Positions 15,765 to 24,815 of a DNA stretch of 33,808 nt are shown here, piece by piece; position 1 is the first letter of the stretch, and each line of letters opens with the position of its first letter. The notes beneath the pieces were generated by a model, which did not search any database, was not told the origin of the DNA, and saw only the letters and a program-made list of their open reading frames with translations. This DNA comes from Myxococcota bacterium. Lineage in GTDB: Bacteria > Myxococcota > UBA727 > JAHDBA01. Where the stretch lies: assembly GCA_020627505.1 (NCBI GenBank), contig JAHDGS010000018.1, positions 1-33,808 of the forward strand. The letters run 5' to 3'. A program made the translations under genes and the position numbers.

Positions 15765-18477
15765 CGCGACGACGACGAATCAAACCGAGTCCGCTCAAAC
15801 CAATCATCAAGGTGAATAGCTCTCTTGGATCTGTTGAGTCGCATCCGCATCCCGGCGGTGTAGGTTCCGGACCAACAAAGGTATTGTCACAAACACCATT
15901 GATACAAGATGCCCCAACCTGACAAGCTGTTCCACAGTTGCCGCAGTTATTCGGATCGATCAAACGGTTCACGACTTGTCCATTACAAACGAGCTCATCA
16001 GGCCCAGTTGAAATTGATTCCTCACAACGGCCAAGCGAGCTACAACTAAAGTCTGTGCCACAATCGCCATCAGTCCGACATTCGACACATTGACCTGTCG
16101 ATGAATCACAAATGGCATCACCACAATCGATATCAGGGTATACACACGAACCGTCCTCGCATATATTATCTGTGCATAAGTCAAATTCGTTATCGCAATC
16201 GCTGTTTGTACTACATTGAGGACAGCTACCATTCTGACATATTTGTTCACCACCAGGACATGTGATGGGTGTGTATTCACATACACCATCATCATTACAT
16301 GTGTCGGTCGTGCAGGTATTATCATCATTGCAATTCGAATTGTCTTCACATTCGACACAACCATTCTCTGTGCAGAACTCGTCTTCATCACACGTACTTT
16401 CATGCGTGCAGGTTCCATCTGAAGCACATGTATCTGTTGTGCATGATCGATCGTCATCACAATCACCATCATTGATACAGCCGCCACATGCATTCTCACT
16501 ATTGCATGTCGTTGGAGACTCACACCCATCATCATCGACACAGTCGACACACTCACCCGCTAAACATTGATCGTCCCCCTGGCCGGCATTGCTACAAATC
16601 GTGCCATCCGGTGCATCTGTGGTTTTACAAATATTTTGTTCACATATACTTTCTGTACACGGGTCGCCGTCATCAGCACAATCTGATGCGGTGCCACAAG
16701 CCGGAACACAATCATTCCCAACTAAGGTTTCATTGGGGGCACATTGAATATCCCGTTGCTCACAGGTTCGTGTCTGTGTCACGCAAATATACTCCTTCCC
16801 TTCATCCGGTGTCGCCGTACAGTCATCATTGCTATTACACTCTGCACATGTACCTTGAACACACTCGAGAGAACAAACACGTCCACACCCTCCACAATTG
16901 GCTTCGTCATCTAGAATATCGATACACCCTTGACCGCAGTTGCGTTGACCAGGATCGGCGCAATCGCATAGGGCAACACCATTTTGATCGACAACACAAA
17001 TTTCTCCAACACCATCACATGTTAAATTCTCACACGGTGCATTGGCTCGACATTCTCCACGGAAACATGTTTCATTCGGTCCACACGTCACACCTTCACA
17101 TGATGGGATATCGACACAGTTGCTATCAATACACGCTTGCTCTATCTCACAATCAACACAGCCAGGATCAACAACACAAGCACCGTTTTCACATAAGAGG
17201 CCATTTGGACAAACCGTCCCTTCTGCAGTCCGAATGTTCGCGCAGTTAGAAGTTTGCTCAAATTCATCACCACAAAAGAATTCATGCCGGGGTGGCGACC
17301 ATAGCTCTTGTCCACACTGTACTTCTGTACAAATGCCTGTCTGACATGTTTCTCCTTGACCACAGCCACCACAATCGATCAGGGCGTTGCAGCCATCACT
17401 TACAGGACCACACTCCGTACCATCACATGCCTCAGACGCATCAAGCGCATGACATCCACACGAACCACAGTTTGCCGGCGAGTTATTTTCAGTCACACAT
17501 GACCATGTATATGTCAGCACGCCGTCATCATCGTTCCATTCTCGATCGACAGGAAGACCCACCGCACAGCCAATTTCGCCTGACAATAAGTTGTCGCATG
17601 ATTCGCATACTGGAGCTGGAATGGTGGGCTCACACTGCCCAAAATAACATGATTCACCATTTGGACAGCCGCCACAATTAAGTCCTGGTGGGGCACATCC
17701 GTTGTCAACCTGACCACATTCGATACCACGATCTGTACATGCTTCCTGTTCGGTCAATGGTTGGCACGTACACTGAGAACATTCCGCAATCTCGGTGAGT
17801 AAAATACAAGACCAATGATAATTATTACCATCCCAAATCACTTCTTCTTCACCCGCACTGGTTGCGACTTGCCCTTGTTCGCAGCCGATTTCACCATTAT
17901 CAAGGTCTGAGCAATCAGAACAGACTGGTCCCGCCGGGAATACGCACTGAAACGATTCACATGTTTGTGAGCTATTCGGACAATCATCGCTATCAACACA
18001 TTCGACACATTCTCCAGCCGTATCGACTGTTCGCCAAATACGTCTCGCAGCTGGACATGAACCACAGGCCGCTCCATCAACGCATTCCTCACAACCACCA
18101 GATCCACAGGATTCCCCTAAAGCACAATCGGAACTATCGATGCATGTCACGCAACATCCACTGGCACCGTCACATAAACCCGATGTGCCATCAACAGAAC
18201 ACGCCGTTCTTTGTGGCAATGTGTCAGGCACAGTACATGTAAAGCCTTCACAAGTTGAACGGGCTCGGCACAACAAATCTCCGCCAGGATTACAATCATC
18301 GTCAGTTGTACAAAAATCAACGACTTGAACCGAACTACAACCGAGTGCATTCATTGGTGAAACAAGCGCCACATTTGCGATATCGATATCGACATCCACC
18401 GGTGCGCGTTCGCACCCACTTAGCATCAAAAAAATACAACTCCACAACGAGACGACAAATACGTTTCTAAACATCAT
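15748..18477 (-). CDS. Large Cys-rich secreted lipoprotein with 8-Cys-type repeats and MYXO-CTERM-like C-terminus
   Basis: Lipobox LMLSGC; many C.DD.DC...CT.D.C repeats; C-terminus GCGCDSTDPRELFTLMIGLSGLGLIRRRRVKKPE. Confidence 0.85.
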   Translation of the reverse strand: MMFRNVFVVSLWSCIFLMLSGCERAPVDVDIDIANVALVSPMNALGCSSVQVVDFCTTDDDCNPGGDLLCRARSTCEGFTCTVPDTLPQRTACSVDGTSGLCDGASGCCVTCIDSSDCALGESCGSGGCEECVDGAACGSCPAARRIWRTVDTAGECVECVDSDDCPNSSQTCESFQCVFPAGPVCSDCSDLDNGEIGCEQGQVATSAGEEEVIWDGNNYHWSCILLTEIAECSQCTCQPLTEQEACTDRGIECGQVDNGCAPPGLNCGGCPNGESCYFGQCEPTIPAPVCESCDNLLSGEIGCAVGLPVDREWNDDDGVLTYTWSCVTENNSPANCGSCGCHALDASEACDGTECGPVSDGCNALIDCGGCGQGETCQTGICTEVQCGQELWSPPRHEFFCGDEFEQTSNCANIRTAEGTVCPNGLLCENGACVVDPGCVDCEIEQACIDSNCVDIPSCEGVTCGPNETCFRGECRANAPCENLTCDGVGEICVVDQNGVALCDCADPGQRNCGQGCIDILDDEANCGGCGRVCSLECVQGTCAECNSNDDCTATPDEGKEYICVTQTRTCEQRDIQCAPNETLVGNDCVPACGTASDCADDGDPCTESICEQNICKTTDAPDGTICSNAGQGDDQCLAGECVDCVDDDGCESPTTCNSENACGGCINDGDCDDDRSCTTDTCASDGTCTHESTCDEDEFCTENGCVECEDNSNCNDDNTCTTDTCNDDGVCEYTPITCPGGEQICQNGSCPQCSTNSDCDNEFDLCTDNICEDGSCVYPDIDCGDAICDSSTGQCVECRTDGDCGTDFSCSSLGRCEESISTGPDELVCNGQVVNRLIDPNNCGNCGTACQVGASCINGVCDNTFVGPEPTPPGCGCDSTDPRELFTLMIGLSGLGLIRRRRVKKPE

Positions 18478-18557
18478 ATACCTCTAAGTTGTATTAACGT
18501 GTGATAGATACCAGCCGCAAATGTGCATGCGCGAAAAAGGCGCATTTGATGCTCATT

Positions 18558-19193
18558 CTACATGCCTGCATCAACATCTTCACCTGAAGATGAATCATCG
18601 ACTTGTCCAAGGACCACGTATCCGACGGAATTGAGTTGCGCATTGTGCCCTAATGCAATGCCAACGTCACTAAAATCGACATCACACAAGTAGCTCTTCG
18701 CTACCGCACTGCCAAAAAGTCGATTCACAAAGTTTTCAGGCCCCAATTCAGGTTGATCCGCATCCGCACCAACACTCAGTCCCTGAACACTAACTCCGAG
18801 CCAACCTTGATAACTCGCAACATCATTCAATGAACGAAAGGCATTCCGAACATCTTCTGGCACTAAATCTTGGCTTGATACATCGTGCATAAACAAGGCA
18901 GTCGAGGTCAGAGACCCATTAGCCATCAAATCGGCTGGCGCAGTATCACACTTGGCGGCACGTGCTATGTTGAGCTCTTCAATCACCGTTGCTTCTAATA
19001 GATCTCTCGTATCCAGCTCTCCATCTAATTCACCTGATGTATATACATAGTCATCATCTTCAAATGATGCTGATGAAAAATCGTTTGATGGTTGAGGGGT
19101 TGTCGAAAAATGATTATTCAAACATGCGACACCACCGGTCAATAGTGCACACAATGCTAAACTTAGGGTGATCTTTTTCACAGAAGCCTCCAT
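18558..19193 (-). CDS. Putative exported protein/lipoprotein, possible divergent CAP/SCP-like domain
   Basis: Signal peptide KKITLSLALCALLTGGVAC; LLEATVIEELNIARAAK...ADLMANGSLTSTALFMHD...DVGIALGHNAQLNSVGYVVLGQV is weakly reminiscent of CAP-domain spacing. Confidence 0.6.
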   Translation of the reverse strand: MEASVKKITLSLALCALLTGGVACLNNHFSTTPQPSNDFSSASFEDDDYVYTSGELDGELDTRDLLEATVIEELNIARAAKCDTAPADLMANGSLTSTALFMHDVSSQDLVPEDVRNAFRSLNDVASYQGWLGVSVQGLSVGADADQPELGPENFVNRLFGSAVAKSYLCDVDFSDVGIALGHNAQLNSVGYVVLGQVDDSSSGEDVDAGM

Positions 19194-19281
19194 AATATTC
19201 TTTAATAATTATACTATAAATAAATCGTCAGGCGAGTTCATCGGACGATTGTCTGTAAGTGAGACAGGCACATGTGCCCCA

Positions 19282-20970
19282 TCAACTTACACGTTTTCGA
19301 CGTAAGCCTGCGATCCCACACATCCATAGAGACAAATCAAATATGGCTGTTGTCGACGAACATCCGACACACCCTGTCGTGGGCTCTGTTGTCACCGGGT
19401 TCTTCGGCGTCGGGGTTAAAATGCCATCACTTCGCTCGACACAGTTTCCCACGACGCAACTTAATCCTTCGAAACAAACGAAGTTACAGTCACCACAGTT
19501 TGCAGTATCCGCACTCAAATCAACACAACGTCCATCACAACCCGTATATCCGGTTTCGCAATAACACGCGCCATTGATGCATTTTTCATTATCAAAACAA
19601 CCCGGCTGACACGGCACAGAAACGCATTCACCCTCATCGCAACGCTCGCCTTGGGCACAATTTGAATTTGCTGTGCAGCCAACACACCTGGCGTAAAACT
19701 CATCACAAAACCGACCTGCCGAGCATGTTTTGGGCGTATGCTGGCATTGTCCACTTGCGCAGATATCATCAGTACAGCCGACCCTATCGTCACAATCGTT
19801 ATCTTCACGACACGCGACACAATCACCGCGGACACATTGCAAACTTTCTGGGCACGTCAACTCACTGTCTTGACATTGACCGTCGACACATTCGTTCAAG
19901 GTACACAGATCGTCATCGGCGCAATCGGCGTCATCAAGACAGGCGATGCAGTTTCCATCAACACAGACTTCTTCATCTTCACACTCAACTGGCTCAACGG
20001 TGCAGACACCATCTTCACAAGAGAGGGGCTGACACAAATTAGTGCCACCACAATCACTGTCGAACACACATCCAACACAGCTATTTTGTTGACACACCTG
20101 GTTTGCCGCACAACCACCACTATCAACACAATCAACACATTCTCCATTAAAACAAGCATCGTTGTTCTGCCCGCTTTGTGGGCCATCTGTACATAATGTC
20201 CCATTCGTCACGTCGGCAAAAACACATGTGCCGCCCTCACATCTGTTCGTAGTGCATGATTTGTCATCATGACATTCTGAATCGAGTACGCATTCGTGAC
20301 AATCACCTTCAACACAGACTTCACCCTCAGGGCAAAAAACAGGATCGTTATCGCACACACCAAGACGGCACACATTCTCAGTACATGGGTCCCCGTCATC
20401 ACACTGAGAGGCATGGGTACAGCCTACAGCATTGCCTTGCCCATCACAGTAACGGATCTCACCATCGACACTGACTTGTGTATGAATTGTTGAAAACGAG
20501 TGTGTACACAGCTCGAAACTGCACGCATCCAACGTACACGGGTTATCATCATTACAATGGTTACCATCGAAACAATCTGCTCGACACCGACTCGCCACAC
20601 ACCCACCACATTGATCAGGACCGCCTTGACCTGAGGTACAATCTGCATTTTCGATACGGCAATCTGAAGCGTTATCACAGTCACGGGCGACACATTCGAA
20701 ATTCTCACATCGTCGGTGCGGCACACAATCATTATCTGTGTCTCGACACATCACACAGGCGCCATCAAAGACATAAGGACTTGTTGTCGGGCACTGACAC
20801 TCAAGATCTTGACAGGTACCACCAATGGGTTCGAAACATGGATTTCCATCATTTTCAATATCATCGCATTCCATTGCATGAAGTTCGACAATACCGATGA
20901 GGCCACTCACCGCCAAGCACAACCATAGCGAAGACACATATACGATTCGATGGCATCGATAACTCAACAT
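19282..20970 (-). CDS. Cys-rich secreted protein with 43-aa 8-Cys tandem repeats and C-terminal sorting-like signal
   Basis: Signal-like SLWLCLAVSGLIGIVELHA; repeats CVFDSDCGGT.../CLDDADCADD.../CREDNDCDDR...; C-terminus GCVGCSSTTAIFDLSLWMCGIAGLRRKRVS. Start placed at ATG 20970 (overlaps upstream TGA); ORF track extends to 20991. Confidence 0.82.
   Translation of the reverse strand: MLSYRCHRIVYVSSLWLCLAVSGLIGIVELHAMECDDIENDGNPCFEPIGGTCQDLECQCPTTSPYVFDGACVMCRDTDNDCVPHRRCENFECVARDCDNASDCRIENADCTSGQGGPDQCGGCVASRCRADCFDGNHCNDDNPCTLDACSFELCTHSFSTIHTQVSVDGEIRYCDGQGNAVGCTHASQCDDGDPCTENVCRLGVCDNDPVFCPEGEVCVEGDCHECVLDSECHDDKSCTTNRCEGGTCVFADVTNGTLCTDGPQSGQNNDACFNGECVDCVDSGGCAANQVCQQNSCVGCVFDSDCGGTNLCQPLSCEDGVCTVEPVECEDEEVCVDGNCIACLDDADCADDDLCTLNECVDGQCQDSELTCPESLQCVRGDCVACREDNDCDDRVGCTDDICASGQCQHTPKTCSAGRFCDEFYARCVGCTANSNCAQGERCDEGECVSVPCQPGCFDNEKCINGACYCETGYTGCDGRCVDLSADTANCGDCNFVCFEGLSCVVGNCVERSDGILTPTPKNPVTTEPTTGCVGCSSTTAIFDLSLWMCGIAGLRRKRVS
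19678..20070 (-). repeat. Coding tandem repeats of about 43 aa (about 129 bp), 8 Cys per unit
   Basis: Two 43-aa units and one slightly longer unit, read directly from the translation. Confidence 0.8.
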
Positions 20971-22547
20971 ATCCTCCGCTTTCTGACACATGCGAAACCC
21001 AAACCAAAAAGTAACATTATAGGCGATAAAGGACTATGTTGACATCCACCACAACCAACAATTTCAGGTTCGTTCACACCACCATCAGCAGAAACGACCG
21101 GTTCTGTATTCTCGATAAAACACGTCCCATTGATACATGCCGCACCAGGAGAACAAATAAATCCGCATCCCCCACAATGAGATTCATCACTCCGAATATT
21201 CACGCAACCAGCACCACAGTCTTTATATCCTGTTTCACACACGCATTTTTGTCCGTCACATGTCTCTCGTATGCCACAGCCGCCATCACAGGGCACAAAG
21301 ATACAGCGACCATTTGAACATCGCTCTTCAGCAGCACATTGTGCATCGGCGACACACGATACGCAGCGACCATCTGCACAAAAAGTGCCTGCGTCACATT
21401 CCATATTCGTAGATGTACATGCCCCGTCGACACATCGATCTGCAGTACATGGATTTCGGTCATCACATGTCGAATCGAGTTCACACTGAACACAGCTTCC
21501 ATCGACACAAATCAGATTGCCTGCGCAGGTCACGGCTTCATGAATGCACTGCCCGTCGTCACATCGATCACGTGTACATGGATCTTCATCACCACACTGG
21601 CTATCAAATACACACTCGAGGCACGCACCTTCTTGGCAGAATTCATTGTCAGCACATTCAGGCTCGGTATAGATACACTGTCGGTCGTCACATTGCTCTG
21701 TTGTACATGCATTCAAATCATCACAATCACTGTTAAATACACATCCAAGACATACTTCATTCTCACATGTATAATCACTCGGACAACCCGATCCGTTCAA
21801 ACAATCCACACAGACGCCATCTTTGCATTGCCCGAGTCCACCAGCGCCAGCACCTGGTCCCGTACAAAAATCAAAATTATCTTTTTGTGTATAGGTACAT
21901 CCACCACTAACACATCTGTCGATCGTACAGTCGTTATCATCGACACAATCAGAGTCTGTAGAACATTCGACACACTCTCCATCGACACAACGTTCGGTGC
22001 CAGAACACACAATAGCCTCAAAACGGCACGCGCCGCCCGCACATATATCTAAGGTGCATGGGTTCTCATCGTCACACTGATCATTTCGTAAGCAATTCAC
22101 TTCTCGCGCGTTTTCATCACAAAACGAGCCGCCTAAATCTGTTCCAAAAGGTTTCTGTTCATAGGCACAGCCACCAGCATTTGGAAAACAGGTGTCATCA
22201 GTACATGGGTTACCGTCATCACAGGCGCCATCTGTTGTACAATTGAGAGAACATCTATCATCAACACATGCTTTGCATTGTGTAGGCACACGATCTGTCT
22301 CTGCACAAATGACATGACGATCGCCGGGTGCATGACAGGTTGACGCATTTTGACATGTATTTGCTTCACAGCTTCCTGCCTCACAGATCTCTCCATGATC
22401 ACAATCTGCATCTTGTTCACACATGGCATGAATAGCAGAGTCACCAAATAGACAAAACAGTACCAAAAAATAGCTGAGTCCCCTTAAAAGGGCGCTGTCA
22501 CTGTCTTGATTTGAAAACGGCATGAATTCAGCATAGCGTTTGCACAC
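20964..22547 (-). CDS. Cys-rich secreted protein, paralogue of 19282..20970
   Basis: Hydrophobic signal LSYFLVLFCLFGDSAIHA; three exact 43-aa repeats with 8 Cys; C-terminus VGCGGCQHSPLSPIMLLFGLGFACVRKRRIC. A start at 22523 (MPFSNQ) is also possible. Confidence 0.82.
   Translation of the reverse strand: MCKRYAEFMPFSNQDSDSALLRGLSYFLVLFCLFGDSAIHAMCEQDADCDHGEICEAGSCEANTCQNASTCHAPGDRHVICAETDRVPTQCKACVDDRCSLNCTTDGACDDGNPCTDDTCFPNAGGCAYEQKPFGTDLGGSFCDENAREVNCLRNDQCDDENPCTLDICAGGACRFEAIVCSGTERCVDGECVECSTDSDCVDDNDCTIDRCVSGGCTYTQKDNFDFCTGPGAGAGGLGQCKDGVCVDCLNGSGCPSDYTCENEVCLGCVFNSDCDDLNACTTEQCDDRQCIYTEPECADNEFCQEGACLECVFDSQCGDEDPCTRDRCDDGQCIHEAVTCAGNLICVDGSCVQCELDSTCDDRNPCTADRCVDGACTSTNMECDAGTFCADGRCVSCVADAQCAAEERCSNGRCIFVPCDGGCGIRETCDGQKCVCETGYKDCGAGCVNIRSDESHCGGCGFICSPGAACINGTCFIENTEPVVSADGGVNEPEIVGCGGCQHSPLSPIMLLFGLGFACVRKRRIC
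21357..21743 (-). repeat. Three tandem 43-aa (129-bp) 8-Cys units
   Basis: CVFNSDCDDLNACTTEQCDDRQCIYTEPECADNEFCQEGACLE / CVFDSQCGDED... / CELDSTCDDRN..., each 43 aa with identical Cys spacing. Confidence 0.9.
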
Positions 22548-22589
22548 CGTGAATGCATGTTTTCGATGTGTAATTTCACTGTATATACG

Positions 22590-22620
22590 AAAAAAGCCCC
22601 ACTTTCGTGAGGCTCTTTTT
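22590..22620 (-). terminator. Rho-independent terminator (likely bidirectional) between 22637..24040 and 20964..22547
   Basis: aaaaaaGCCccACtttcGTgaGGCtcttttt: AGCCCCAC/GTGAGGCT stem with one mismatch, A-run and T-run on either side. Confidence 0.75.
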
Positions 22621-22636
22621 CATATCGCGATATCAT

Positions 22637-24040
22637 TTATAGCAAGTTGAAGCCAGCGCTCAACAAGATCGCAGATTGTGCCTGCCAGTCATTCGAGAAT
22701 GATGACTCACCGCTTGTTTCCCATTCACGTGTGACGAATGGGTCACGAATGAAGCGTTGGACAAAATCAACAGATAGATATTCGCCAACCATAAATGAGA
22801 TTTTACCAGCAACGTTCATATGCAGAACGTCAATACCCTCTGCATTTTCAGCTGCAGGGTCATTTGAACCATAGATCGCAAGTGGATAGTATGCGCCAAC
22901 GTTCAATCCCCAAAGGATATTTTTCTGATATGCACCATTGAAGTTCGCTTGGCCATTTAAACCAAATGAGTTGTAGTCATATAGTTTTGTCAACGACACA
23001 AGGTTACCAGCAGAACCGTCAGCTAATGTTCCTGCCTCAACACCAGTCACAATATGACCGTCTTGCGCAAATTGTGAACGTTGTGACAGACCCAAGTTAA
23101 AGAAGTAGTTCAACTTTGGTGGATATTGCTTCGGCTGCAAGAATGCACCGAAATCAAGCTGCAATGTGGTCGGCTCAAATGCAGAAGAAATCTTCTGTTT
23201 CTTTTGTGCCTCGAGAGAACGAATATCCTCAATAGGGTTACCTGATGCATCAAACTCGCCTGTTTCAAAGTCGAGGTTACTCTTGACACCATCAAGGTAC
23301 CAGTTGTTAAAGACTTGAGTTGCAATATTCAACTTCGCATATGGGCCAATCCAATCGATATCTTCAAAGTGATACTTATATGTGGATGTCAACGATAGAT
23401 TATCAGTTGCTTTTTGGAAGTTACCATCACTGAGACTACCAAGTGCTGGCGAGTAAAAAATGCCTTCAGCCCAGCTGATTTCATTCATAATCTCATGGCC
23501 ACCTTTCAACATACCCCAACCACCGTTGATGATACCACCAGCTTGCATGAAGCTACCAGGTGTTGCACCGACGAGTAGGTTATTATTGTTTGTGTATGAA
23601 CCTGAAAAACCGACAGAAAGTGTTTTCGCGTGAACCCAATCATCAGGTCGAACAGCTGCTTCACCGATGACGTCTGTACCAGCCGCACCAACAGCCACAC
23701 CATCAGCGGCTTCTTTAGCAGCTTTTGTGCTCGGGTCTTGCGTGGCGAGTTCTTCAGCTTTGTCAGCCATTGCTTCGTCCGCTTTTACTTCAAGTGACTC
23801 TTTACCGGTTGCCGCTTCTTCTGCACCCGCTTCAGCAGCTTCTTCAACTGCTTTTTCTTCTGCTGTTTGTTCTGTTGCTTCAGCGCCTTCAGCTGGCGCA
23901 GCCTCGTCAGCCGGTTTCATTTCCTCTGCGACTTTATTCGCATCGTCCATCAACGACTTCTTCACTGTTCCGCCCTCTTCTTGAGCCGAAATATTAATTG
24001 AGATTAAAAGCGATAAAAGTATGAGCGCTTCTTTTTTCAT
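22637..24040 (-). CDS. Putative outer-membrane beta-barrel protein with Ala/Glu-rich N-terminal segment
   Basis: Signal peptide MKKEALILLSLLISINISAQ; acidic EEAAEAGAEEAATGKE region; alternating aromatic/polar strands with aromatic-rich segments; ends SAGFNLL. Confidence 0.75.
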   Translation of the reverse strand: MKKEALILLSLLISINISAQEEGGTVKKSLMDDANKVAEEMKPADEAAPAEGAEATEQTAEEKAVEEAAEAGAEEAATGKESLEVKADEAMADKAEELATQDPSTKAAKEAADGVAVGAAGTDVIGEAAVRPDDWVHAKTLSVGFSGSYTNNNNLLVGATPGSFMQAGGIINGGWGMLKGGHEIMNEISWAEGIFYSPALGSLSDGNFQKATDNLSLTSTYKYHFEDIDWIGPYAKLNIATQVFNNWYLDGVKSNLDFETGEFDASGNPIEDIRSLEAQKKQKISSAFEPTTLQLDFGAFLQPKQYPPKLNYFFNLGLSQRSQFAQDGHIVTGVEAGTLADGSAGNLVSLTKLYDYNSFGLNGQANFNGAYQKNILWGLNVGAYYPLAIYGSNDPAAENAEGIDVLHMNVAGKISFMVGEYLSVDFVQRFIRDPFVTREWETSGESSFSNDWQAQSAILLSAGFNLL

Positions 24041-24161
24041 AGTACCTCCTAAAAATCTAAAAGATGTTAACTGATTGAATTATATATACAAGTTTTTTTA
24101 AGACGAAAAAGAACGACTTATATTCATATTTTTAAGAGATCTATCCCGATTCAACAGATAT

Positions 24162-24815
24162 CTAGTCTTCGAGCAAGCTTCGTGCAAGTGCTTCGTCTTG
24201 ATCAACTTGCTCTTTGTGCCCGAAATGCTGCCAACCACAGTATATACATGCGTAATACGGTTCTTCACCATAGTCTTTCACAATCGTCACCCCCTCACTT
24301 TTACACTTCGGGCATGTTGCACGCTGTGCCACATTTCGCATCGGCCCACCACCGATCGCAAACGGCTCTGCTGCCCAAGATTCTTTCGATAAAGCTGCTT
24401 CGGCCGCAGCGGCTTTGCTTGAATTTGTATCCACCTTCACGTTCTGGGTCTCAGCTGTTTTCCGAGCGGCTTTATTTTTGGCATTTGCCTTTTTGGATGG
24501 GCTTTTTTGGGTTTGTTTCTTCGAGGTTCCGGAGGCTTTTTTCGCCGCAGGCTTCTTTTTATGCTGCATTCGAAAATGAGTTAGCAAGTCAGATAATGCA
24601 GCATCCTTCTTCGTCGGCTTTTGCTGAACCAACTCTTCAAATCGAAGTGCCAACTCTTCTCGTGCAGTCGTATTTGTCCGAGCAACGGCCTGCCCCTTCA
24701 TCTGAATACGATAACGCGTCAAAAGCGCTCTAAGACCCTCGCCATCTAGTTTTTTGCGTCCTTTGGGAAACATTGTTCTGAGTTCATCGAATAAGGCGTC
24801 TCTTGCTGTGCTCAT
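24162..24815 (-). CDS. Lys/Ala-rich linker protein with C-terminal zinc ribbon
   Basis: KKKPAAKKASGTSKKQTQKSPSKKANAKNKAARK linker; CPKCKSEGVTIV...YYACIYCGW zinc ribbon. ATGA overlap with upstream gene. Confidence 0.72.
   Translation of the reverse strand: MSTARDALFDELRTMFPKGRKKLDGEGLRALLTRYRIQMKGQAVARTNTTAREELALRFEELVQQKPTKKDAALSDLLTHFRMQHKKKPAAKKASGTSKKQTQKSPSKKANAKNKAARKTAETQNVKVDTNSSKAAAAEAALSKESWAAEPFAIGGGPMRNVAQRATCPKCKSEGVTIVKDYGEEPYYACIYCGWQHFGHKEQVDQDEALARSLLED

Noticed and set aside
16488-17249. Plus-strand 253-aa His-rich ORF
   Set aside because: Antisense to the 909-aa Cys-rich gene; Cys codons on one strand create ACA/GCA-rich, stop-poor His/Thr/Ala-rich frames on the other. No start signal or domain.
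21357-21743. 129-bp tandem repeats considered as CRISPR or non-coding satellite
   Set aside because: No direct repeat/spacer structure; the periodicity is fully explained by in-frame 43-aa Cys-rich units.
21339-22052. Plus-strand 237-aa Thr/Ile-rich ORF
   Set aside because: Same antisense artefact over the 20964..22547 Cys-rich gene.
23667-23997. Plus-strand Ala/Ser- and Leu-rich ORFs
   Set aside because: Antisense to the Ala/Glu-rich segment of the outer-membrane-like protein; low complexity without independent support.
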